Below, piece by piece: positions 52,013-58,922 of a DNA stretch of 64,000 bases. How positions within the stretch are numbered: the stretch's first letter is position 1; every line of letters begins with the position of its first letter. Made by a program: the position numbers and the translations under genes. Source of the DNA: Streptomyces sp. NBC_01264 (GTDB lineage Bacteria; Actinomycetota; Actinomycetes; Streptomycetales; Streptomycetaceae); the NCBI RefSeq assembly GCF_026340675.1, contig NZ_JAPEOX010000001.1, forward strand, positions 2,480,001 through 2,544,000, in the 5' to 3' direction. Below the pieces are notes generated by a model. That model worked only from the letters and a program-made list of their open reading frames with translations. It was not told the DNA's origin and searched no databases.

Positions 52013-53410
52013 CTAGGCGGCCGGCGCGTACGCGGGCACCCGCCGGGCGAGGGCCCAGTACGTGAGCCCGGAGACCACCGAGCCGAGCAGCGTGAGGTCG
52101 GCGCCGCCGAGCGGGGCCACGAGCGGCCCGGTCCACAGCTCGGAGTCGCAGGTCAGGGCGGCGAAGGCCATCCCGGCGAGCAGGGCGGCCATACCGGCCG
52201 GGTGGTAGCCGGAGCGGTACCAGTAGGCGCCCCCGCTCCCGGCGTGCAGCGCGTCGGAGTCGTAGCGGCAGCGGCGCAGCAGCATGTCGGCGAGGAAGAC
52301 GCCGCCCCAGGGGGCGAACACGATGATCAGCAGGGAGAGGAAGGACAGCAGCGAGGTGGTGAAGTCGGTGAGGAAGAGCGCGGCGAGCGATCCGGCGGCG
52401 GTGACCGCGGCGCTGATCACGATGGCGCGGGCCCGGCTCCACGGGATGCCGAGGACCTGGAGGTTCAGACTGGAGGAGTAGAGCGTGATGATCGAGTTGG
52501 TCACGGAGCCGCCCAGGACCAGGGCCAGGAACAGCGGCTGGAACCAGCCGGGGAGCAGGCTCTCGGCTCCGGCGACGGCGTCGGTCATATCCGTCTGGGT
52601 GGCGGCGGCCACGCCGGCGATGCCGAGGGCGACGGAGGAGACGAACCCGCCGAGCGCGCCCATCCAGGTGATCGACTTCAGCGAGGTGGTGCGGGGCAGG
52701 TAGCGGGTGTAGTCGGCGGGCATCGGCAGGTACGAGAAGGGCCCGGCGAGCATCACGACGAAGGCCAGGCTCCAGCCGGACAGGCCCGGGGCCAGGGCGC
52801 CGGCCGGGGCGGTGGTCTCGGTGCCGGGGAGGACGAAGACCAGCAGGGCGCCGAAGCCGACGGCCAGGACGTAGGCCATCCAGCGCTCGGCGAACTGCAC
52901 GGTGGCGTGGCCCCACATGGCGACGGCGAAGGTGAGCGCGAGGGTGATGCCGAGCGCGAGGGCCCGGATCAGGGTGCCTTCGCCCAGGCCGACCTCGGCG
53001 AAGAAGACCTCCAGCGCCAGGGTGCCGACGACGGTGTTGACGATGGTGTAGCCGATGCTCACCACCCAGTTGAGGACGCCCGCAGGCCAGTTGCCCCGTA
53101 CGCCGAAGGCGGCCCGGGAGATGACCAGGGTGGCGGTGCCGGTGCGGATGCCGCTCAGGCCGGCGGCGCTGACCGCGAAGAAGGACAGCCCGCTGATCAC
53201 GACCACCGCGGTGGCCTGCCAGAAGCTGAGGCCGAAGGCGACGGCGAGGGCTCCGTTGATCACGTAGGTGAAGGTCAGGTTCGAACCGAACCAGAGCCAG
53301 AAGAGGTCCTTGGCATCGCCGTGGCGCTCGGCGTCGGGGATGGGGTCGATGCCGTGCGTCTCGACTCTGAAGACCTCGTCGACGTCGGCCGTCGTCTCCT
53401 GGTGTGCCAT
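52013..53410 (-). CDS. NCS1-family nucleobase:cation symporter (CodB-like)
   Basis: The 465-aa protein has about 12 membrane segments and NCS1 landmarks FWLWFGSNLTFTYVINGALA, FFAVSAAGLSGIRTGTATLVISRAAFGVRGN, GPFSYLPMPADYTRYLP and FAPWGGVFLADMLL. The family imports cytosine, allantoin, hydantoins or similar. ATG 53410 follows AAGGCGC. It is divergent from a tetR gene with a perfect palindrome between, and upstream of an amidohydrolase, suggesting an inducible uptake-and-hydrolysis module. Confidence 0.92.
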   Translation of the reverse strand: MAHQETTADVDEVFRVETHGIDPIPDAERHGDAKDLFWLWFGSNLTFTYVINGALAVAFGLSFWQATAVVVISGLSFFAVSAAGLSGIRTGTATLVISRAAFGVRGNWPAGVLNWVVSIGYTIVNTVVGTLALEVFFAEVGLGEGTLIRALALGITLALTFAVAMWGHATVQFAERWMAYVLAVGFGALLVFVLPGTETTAPAGALAPGLSGWSLAFVVMLAGPFSYLPMPADYTRYLPRTTSLKSITWMGALGGFVSSVALGIAGVAAATQTDMTDAVAGAESLLPGWFQPLFLALVLGGSVTNSIITLYSSSLNLQVLGIPWSRARAIVISAAVTAAGSLAALFLTDFTTSLLSFLSLLIIVFAPWGGVFLADMLLRRCRYDSDALHAGSGGAYWYRSGYHPAGMAALLAGMAFAALTCDSELWTGPLVAPLGGADLTLLGSVVSGLTYWALARRVPAYAPAA

Positions 53411-53473
53411 GCGCCTTGCCCCTGACCTTCGACCCGGTGAACCCGTGAACAGACCTTGAACATCGTTCTAAGT

Positions 53474-53492
53474 TCTTGAATGGCATTCAAGA
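53474..53492. promoter_or_regulatory. palindromic operator between NCS1 permease and tetR
   Basis: TCTTGAAT-GGC-ATTCAAGA is a perfect palindrome with 8-base arms in the divergent gap. A weaker GAACATCGTTC repeat lies beside it at about 53459-53469. Confidence 0.75.
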
Positions 53493-53568
53493 TGCGCTCC
53501 CGACCCGGACCCCGTCAAGACCCTGTCCGGGATAGGGTCGGCCCACGAAGATCGGGAAGGCGGCACGG

Positions 53569-54183
53569 GTGGCGGGAGCGGCGGGAGCGGCACGGCGGCG
53601 CGACGGGCGGATCGCCCAGGAGCGGATGCTGGAGGAGGCCATGACGGCCATCGCCGAGGACGGGCTGGCGACGCTCACCATGTCCGCGCTCGCCGAACGG
53701 CTCGGCACCAGCGGCGGCCACATCCTGTACTACTTCGGCAGCAAGGACCGACTGCTGCTGGCCGCCCTGAACTGGAGCGAGCAGCAACTGGCCACGGAGC
53801 GAGCACAGTTGCTGAGCCGCAGGGTCACCGCCCACCGCAAGCTCGCGCTCTTCCTGGAGCTCTACCTGCCCCGCGGCCCCCGCGATCCGCGCTGGACGCT
53901 GTGGATCGAGCTGTGGGCCCGCATCCCCTCGAACGAGCCGCTGCGCGCCGCCCAGCAGGAGATCGACGACGGCTGGCAGCGGGACCTGGAGGCGCTCCTC
54001 GCCAAGGGGGTGGAACAGGGCCGCTTCGCCGCCGCCCTGGACGTCCCCGCCCGGGCCTCGGAGCTGCTGGCGCTGCTGGACGGGCTCAGCACCCGGGTGG
54101 TCCTGGGCGAGCGCGGGGCCGACCGGGCCACCTCCCTGGAGCGCGCCCGCTCGGCGGCGGCCCTGCTGATCCCGCACACCTGA
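53569..54183 (+). CDS. TetR-family regulator of the permease/amidohydrolase unit
   Basis: The 204-aa protein has an N-terminal HTH (QERMLEEAMTAIAEDGLATLTMSALAERLGTSGGHILYYFGSKDRLL) and a BetI-like C-terminal domain (ALFLELYLPRGPRDPRWTLWIELWARIPSNEPL). GTG 53569 follows GGAAGG. BetI-like regulators often control nitrogenous-compound uptake, which agrees with the divergent NCS1 permease and the palindrome between them. Confidence 0.88.
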   Translation: MAGAAGAARRRDGRIAQERMLEEAMTAIAEDGLATLTMSALAERLGTSGGHILYYFGSKDRLLLAALNWSEQQLATERAQLLSRRVTAHRKLALFLELYLPRGPRDPRWTLWIELWARIPSNEPLRAAQQEIDDGWQRDLEALLAKGVEQGRFAAALDVPARASELLALLDGLSTRVVLGERGADRATSLERARSAAALLIPHT

Positions 54184-54248
54184 GCCCGCACACCCGAGCC
54201 CGGCACCCGCGCCCGGCACCCGGCCCCGGCCGGCATCCGGACATGTGG

Positions 54249-54285
54249 AAAGCCCGCCCGGGCCTTAGCGTCCCGGGCGGGCTTT
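54249..54285. terminator. bidirectional rho-independent terminator
   Basis: AAAGCCCGCCCGGG and CCCGGGCGGGCTTT are perfect 14-base arms around a 9-base loop, with A and T runs at either end. It serves both convergent tetR and adhE. Confidence 0.85.
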
Positions 54286-54319
54286 TCCGCTCCTTAGCGG
54301 AGGTTCTTCGGAAGAAGTG

Positions 54320-56956
54320 CTACTTCTTCTTGGCGGCGGCCTTCTTGGCCGGGGCGCCCTCGGCGTTGCCGTAGTACGCCTGGCGCATCAGCTGCTTCAG
54401 GTCGTCGATCATCGGCATCCGCGGGTTGGCGGGGGCGCACTGGTCGGCGTAGGCGTTCATGGCCTGGGTCGGCAGGGCCTCGATGAAGGCCTGCTCGTCC
54501 ACGCCCTCCTCGGCGAAGGAGGAGGTGATCCCGCACTTGCTGCGGAGCTCCTCGACGGCCTTGGCGTAGGACTCGACGCCCTCGGCGGCCGTGGCGGCCG
54601 GCAGCCCCAGCATCTTCGCGATCTCCTGGAAGCGCTCCGGCGCCCGGTAGACCTCGGCCTTCGGCCACGGGGTGGCCTTGTGGGTGACCGTGCCGTTGTG
54701 ACGGATCACGTGCGGCAGGAGCAGCGCGTTGGTGCGGCCATGGGCGACGTGGAAGGTGTTGCCCAGGGTGTGCGCCATGGCGTGGACCATGCCCAGGAAG
54801 GCGTTGGCGAAGGCCATGCCCGCCACCGTGGAGGCGTTGTGCATCTTCTCGCGGGCCTCGGGGTCGTTCGGACCGTCGACCACGCAGCGCTGCAGGTTTT
54901 CGAAGATGAGCTTGATGGCCTGGAGGCACAGACCGTCGGTGTAGTCGTTCGAGTACGCGGAGACGTAGGCCTCGGTGGCGTGCGTCAGGGCGTCGAAGCC
55001 GGAGTCGGCGGTCACCTTGGGCGGGAGGCCCATCGGCAGCATCGGGTCGACGATGGCGACGTTCGGGGTCAGCGCGTAGTCGGCGAGCGGGTACTTCTGG
55101 GCCGCGGCCGGGTCGGAGATGACGGCGAACGGGGTGACCTCGGAGCCGGTGCCGGAGGTGGTCGGGATCGCGACCATCTTGGCCTTCTCGCCCAGCGAGG
55201 GGAACTTGTAGGCGCGCTTGCGGACGTCGAAGAACTTCTCCTTCGTGTCGGCGAACTCCACCTCCGGGCGCTCGTACATCAGCCACATGATCTTCGCGGC
55301 GTCCATCGGCGAGCCGCCGCCGAGGCCGATGATCGTGTCGGGCTCGAAGTCGCGCATCATCGCGGCGCCGGCCTGGACGGTGGAGAGCTCCGGGTTGGGC
55401 TCGACGTTGTCGATGATCTGGATCGACACGGCGCCCTCGCGGGCCTGCAGGATGTCGACGACCTTCTGCACGAAGCCGATGGAGACCATCGTCTTGTCGG
55501 TGACGATCGAGACGCGGCTGATGCCGTCCATCTCACCGAGGTAGCGGATGGAGTTGCGCTCGAAGTAGATCTTCGGCGGGACCTTGAACCACTGCATGTT
55601 GGTGTTGCGCCGTCCGATCCGCTTGACGTTGATCAGGTTGACCGCGGTGACGTTGTTCGACACCGAGTTGTGTCCGTACGAGCCGCAGCCCAGGGTGAGC
55701 GAGGGGAGGAAGGCGTTGTAGACGTCGCCGATGCCGCCGAAGGTGGAGGGCGAGTTGGCGATGACGCGGATCGCCTTGACCTTCTTGCCGAACTCCTCGA
55801 CGAGCTCCTCGTCCTCGGCGTGGATGGCGGCGCTGTGGCCCAGACCGTGGAACTCGACCATCGCGGCGGCCAGTTCGAGGCCGTGCTCGGTGTCGGAGGC
55901 CTTCAGGGCGGCCAGGATCGGGGACAGCTTCTCGCGGGTCAGCGGCTCGTTCTCGCCGACCTCGTTGCACTCCGCGAGGAGGATCGAGGCCTCGGCCGGG
56001 ACGGTGAATCCGGCCTGCTCGGCGATCCACTGCGGGGACTTGCCGACGACCGCCGGGTTCAGCTTGGCGCCGTTGGCGTCGGCCGCGTAGGCGGTGGTGC
56101 CGAAGACGAACTGCTCCAGCTTGGTCTTCTCGGCGGCGGAGACCACGTGGGCACCGAGCCGCTTGAACTCGGCGAGGCCCGCTTCGTAGATCTCGGTGTC
56201 GAGGATGACGGCCTGCTCGGAGGCGCAGATCATGCCGTTGTCGAAGGCCTTGGAGAGCACGATGTCGTGGATCGCGCGGCCGAGCTTGGCGCTCTTGTGG
56301 ACGTACGCGGGGACGTTGCCCGCGCCGACGCCCAGGGCCGGCTTGCCGCACGAGTACGCGGCCTTGACCATGGCGTTTCCGCCGGTCGCGAGGATGGTGG
56401 AGACGCCCGGGTGGTTCATGAGGGCTCCGGTGGCCTCCATGGAGGGGGCGGTGACCCACTGGACGCAGTCGGCGGGAGCGCCGGCGGCGACGGCGGCGTC
56501 GCGGACGATGCGGGCGGCCTCGGCCGAGCAGTTCTGCGCGGAGGGGTGGAAGGCGAAGATGATCGGGTTGCGGGTCTTCAGGGCGATCAGCGCCTTGAAG
56601 ATCGTGGTGGAGGTCGGGTTGGTGACCGGGGTCATCGCGCAGACGACGCCGACCGGCTCGGCGATCTCCGTGATGCCGTTCAGCTCGTCGCGGCGGATGA
56701 CGCCGGCGGTCTTGAGCCCGCGCATCGAGTTCACGACGTGCTCGCAGGCGAAGAGGTTCTTGACGGCCTTGTCCTCGAAGAGGCCGCGACCGGTCTCCTC
56801 GACCGCCAGCTGGGCGAGCTCGCCGTGCTGGCTGAGCGCGGCCAGCGAGGCCTTCTTGACGATGTGGTCGACCTGCTCCTGGTTGAACGACGAGAACTGG
56901 TCGAGCGCCTTGAGCGCCCCCTGGACCAGTCCATCCACCATCTCGTTCGCCTGCAT
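54320..56956 (-). CDS. adhE: bifunctional acetaldehyde-CoA/alcohol dehydrogenase AdhE
   Basis: The 878-aa protein fuses an aldehyde dehydrogenase half (catalytic Cys244 in NGMICASEQAV, matching the E. coli position) to an iron-dependent alcohol dehydrogenase half (GLGGGSPMDAAKIMW, IPTTSGTGSEVTPFAV, HATEAYVSAYS, HAMAHTLGNTFHVAHGRTNA with metal-binding His). It reduces acetyl-CoA to ethanol through acetaldehyde with two NADH. ATG 56956 follows AAGGAG. A perfect Rex operator about 190 bases upstream indicates induction when NADH is high, i.e. oxygen limitation. The end is a Lys-Ala tail (APAKKAAAKKK) not found in enteric AdhE. Confidence 0.96.
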   Translation of the reverse strand: MQANEMVDGLVQGALKALDQFSSFNQEQVDHIVKKASLAALSQHGELAQLAVEETGRGLFEDKAVKNLFACEHVVNSMRGLKTAGVIRRDELNGITEIAEPVGVVCAMTPVTNPTSTTIFKALIALKTRNPIIFAFHPSAQNCSAEAARIVRDAAVAAGAPADCVQWVTAPSMEATGALMNHPGVSTILATGGNAMVKAAYSCGKPALGVGAGNVPAYVHKSAKLGRAIHDIVLSKAFDNGMICASEQAVILDTEIYEAGLAEFKRLGAHVVSAAEKTKLEQFVFGTTAYAADANGAKLNPAVVGKSPQWIAEQAGFTVPAEASILLAECNEVGENEPLTREKLSPILAALKASDTEHGLELAAAMVEFHGLGHSAAIHAEDEELVEEFGKKVKAIRVIANSPSTFGGIGDVYNAFLPSLTLGCGSYGHNSVSNNVTAVNLINVKRIGRRNTNMQWFKVPPKIYFERNSIRYLGEMDGISRVSIVTDKTMVSIGFVQKVVDILQAREGAVSIQIIDNVEPNPELSTVQAGAAMMRDFEPDTIIGLGGGSPMDAAKIMWLMYERPEVEFADTKEKFFDVRKRAYKFPSLGEKAKMVAIPTTSGTGSEVTPFAVISDPAAAQKYPLADYALTPNVAIVDPMLPMGLPPKVTADSGFDALTHATEAYVSAYSNDYTDGLCLQAIKLIFENLQRCVVDGPNDPEAREKMHNASTVAGMAFANAFLGMVHAMAHTLGNTFHVAHGRTNALLLPHVIRHNGTVTHKATPWPKAEVYRAPERFQEIAKMLGLPAATAAEGVESYAKAVEELRSKCGITSSFAEEGVDEQAFIEALPTQAMNAYADQCAPANPRMPMIDDLKQLMRQAYYGNAEGAPAKKAAAKKK

Positions 56957-57070
56957 GGCAGGAACTCCTTCATTTCGACTCAACCTGAACCGCTTTCCTG
57001 ATGACTCAATTCGACACCCAAAAGCGGAAGCCGCGCCGCCGAAAAAGCCCTTATCCACCAGGTCGAAGTG

Positions 57071-57090
57071 CTGTTCACACCTGTTCACAC
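57071..57090. repeat. tandem CTGTTCACAC x2
   Basis: Two exact 10-base copies; each contains TTCACA, the Rex half-site, in the same orientation. They lie about 60 bases nearer adhE than the full Rex palindrome. Confidence 0.6.
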
Positions 57091-57148
57091 CCCCTCCACC
57101 ACCCCTCTGACCTGCATAGATACCTCAGGACCAAAGACCCCTGTGCGC

Positions 57149-57166
57149 TTGTGAAAACTTTCACAA
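57149..57166. promoter_or_regulatory. Rex operator (ROP) upstream of adhE
   Basis: TTGTGAA-AACT-TTCACAA is a perfect 7-base-arm palindrome matching the Streptomyces Rex consensus TGTGAAC(n)GTTCACA-type site. Rex represses fermentative and respiratory genes until NADH/NAD+ rises. The rex gene is not in the window. Confidence 0.85.
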
Positions 57167-57256
57167 GAATTTCTGACGAAGTGCGCCCTACCGCGCTCCT
57201 CCCCCAGCGAGCACAATCACCGTGACGAGTCGCGTCGACCGTGAGGGAGGGAGCGC

Positions 57257-58159
57257 GTGCGCAGTCAGGTGCGCGTCGCGGACGGACGGAATCTGACGGT
57301 GGAGCGCTGGGGCGACCCGCACGGCAAACCCGTTTTCCTGCTCCACGGCATGCCCGGCAGCCGGCTGGGGCCCGCCCCGCGGGGCATGGTCCTCTACCAG
57401 CGCCGGATGCAGCTCATCGCCTACGACCGCCCCGGCTACGGGGGCTCCGACCGCCATCCGGGCCGTACCGTCGCCGACGTGGCCACGGAGGTGGCCGCGA
57501 TCGCCGACTCCCTGGGCCTGGACACCTTCGCCGTGGCCGGCCGCTCCGGCGGCGCCCCCGGCGCGCTGGCCTGCGCCGCCCTGCTCCCGCACCGGGTCAC
57601 CCGGACCGCGGCCCTGGTCTCCCTGGCCCCCCGGGACGCGGAGGACCTGGACTGGTTCGAGGGCATGTCCCCCTCGAACATCCGGGAGCACTCCACCGCC
57701 GGACGGGACCCCGAGGAGCTCGCCGCCCGGCTGATCCCGCGCGCCGCCGGGATCGCCGAGGACCCCGGCCGGCTCCTGGACGAGCTGCGCCGCGAGCTCA
57801 CCGACAGCGACCGCATGATCGTCGCCGACGCGGGGCTGCGGGCCATGCTGCTGCGCAATTACCGCGAGGGGGTCCGCACCTCCGCCTACGGCTGGATCGA
57901 CGACGCCATCTCCTTCAGCAGCCCCTGGGGCTTCGACCCGGCCGACATCCGCTGCCCGGTGCTGATCTGGCACGGCGAGCTCGACGTGTTCTCCCCCGTC
58001 GGCCACTCCCGCTGGCTGGCCGGCCGCATCCCGGGCGCCACCACGAACATCGACCCGGCCGCCGCGCACTTCGCGGCCCTGCGCGCCCTGCCCGACGTAC
58101 TGACGTGGCTGCTCAGGGAGGTGCCCGCACCTCCCCTCAACGAGCAGCAGCCGGCGTAG
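57257..58159 (+). CDS. alpha/beta-fold hydrolase
   Basis: The 300-aa protein has VFLLHGMPGSRLG (oxyanion loop), IAYDRPGYGGSDRHPGRTV, nucleophile Ser in VAGRSGGAPGALA, and a late acid VLIWHGELDVFSP; the catalytic His is probably in AAAHFAALR. GGGAGGGAG precedes GTG 57257. No signal peptide. Divergent from adhE across the Rex operator, so redox control is possible but unproven. Substrate unknown. Confidence 0.87.
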   Translation: MRSQVRVADGRNLTVERWGDPHGKPVFLLHGMPGSRLGPAPRGMVLYQRRMQLIAYDRPGYGGSDRHPGRTVADVATEVAAIADSLGLDTFAVAGRSGGAPGALACAALLPHRVTRTAALVSLAPRDAEDLDWFEGMSPSNIREHSTAGRDPEELAARLIPRAAGIAEDPGRLLDELRRELTDSDRMIVADAGLRAMLLRNYREGVRTSAYGWIDDAISFSSPWGFDPADIRCPVLIWHGELDVFSPVGHSRWLAGRIPGATTNIDPAAAHFAALRALPDVLTWLLREVPAPPLNEQQPA

Positions 58160-58728
58160 AGAGGGTTCGACCGACCGCGGGGTCACCGTCCAGGCCGGAC
58201 ACCAGCGCATGGGCGGCGACATCCCACCACCGATGCGCTCCCCGGATCTTCAACTCCGCACCCTGGCAAAGAAGTACGCGCTCCGGACCGGCGGAACCAG
58301 CGGCCTGAACGCCGTCCGCGAGGTCACCCTGACGGTCGACCCTCCCTCACCGGAGTCGACTGCCCCCGGTGAGGAGCGGCGAACGTGGAGACCGCATGGA
58401 GACATGGAGCGAGGTCAGAAGCCCGGAACCTGCCGCAGCACCGTCCCGCCGTCGCCGCCGTCGCGGGGTGACGGCAGGCGGCCGCGGCCGGCCTGTGAAT
58501 AGAAAGGATCTTACCTTGAGGCAAACGGGCGAATGCCGGGCCCGAATGAATTCGATCATGTTTGCCACAGGCGCCCGATCGGCCCTGCACAGGACATCAC
58601 TCTGTAACAACGGCCTGGGCAGTTCGGCACGCCGATCACCGATCGGGAAGGTAAAGTCCGCGCCAGACACTGGCTTCTCGCCAATGTCAACCCCTCCCAT
58701 TCCCCATGACCTCCCCGAGGACGGCGTC
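58160..58728. other. leader region of the FxSxx-COOH cluster
   Basis: About 570 bases without a convincing gene. It contains an FNSA-encoding segment at about 58242-58265 that resembles the end of fxsA, and an AT-richer stretch at 58500-58620 where a promoter may lie, although I could not find a well-spaced -35/-10 pair. Long frames crossing it have poor composition. Confidence 0.5.
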
Positions 58729-58893
58729 ATGAACACCTCCGCAACCCACCCGGCCAGCACCGTCACGGCCACCCGCGTCCCGCTCGACCGGATCGATGTC
58801 CGCGGTGCGCGCGCGGCCGCGACCCTGGGTCGCGTCCTCCCGACGGAATCCGGCCGAAAGGTTCAGACGCCCATCTTCAACTCTGCACTCTGA
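58729..58893 (+). CDS. fxsA: FxsA, FxSxx-COOH precursor-like peptide
   Basis: The 54-aa peptide from ATG 58729 (GAGGA upstream) ends in QTPIFNSAL, matching the defining F-x-S-x-x-COOH terminus. The body (TRVPLDRIDVRGARAAATLGRVLPTESGRKV) is a typical leader-like region. A longer start at 58684 is possible. The C-terminal Phe/Ser tail is the presumed site of modification by the radical SAM enzyme encoded 29 bases downstream. Mature structure and function are unknown. Confidence 0.88.
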   Translation: MNTSATHPASTVTATRVPLDRIDVRGARAAATLGRVLPTESGRKVQTPIFNSAL

Positions 58894-58922
58894 CGACTAA
58901 GTCGGAGCTCTAGACTGGTGGA

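Larger units (their letters stand above)
56957..57256. other. divergent regulatory region of adhE
   Basis: This 300-base gap holds the Rex palindrome and two tandem TGTTCACAC half-site-like repeats. It is less GC-rich than its surroundings. No small gene is apparent. Confidence 0.6.

Noticed and set aside
54317..57001. 894-aa plus-strand frame opposite adhE
   Set aside because: It is the antisense of AdhE, composed of Gly/Val/Asp/Leu-rich sequence without domains, a common GC-rich artefact.
58369..58728. Long N-terminal extension of fxsA
   Set aside because: It reads as low-complexity Arg-rich sequence; ATG 58729 has GAGGA and gives the normal size for the family.
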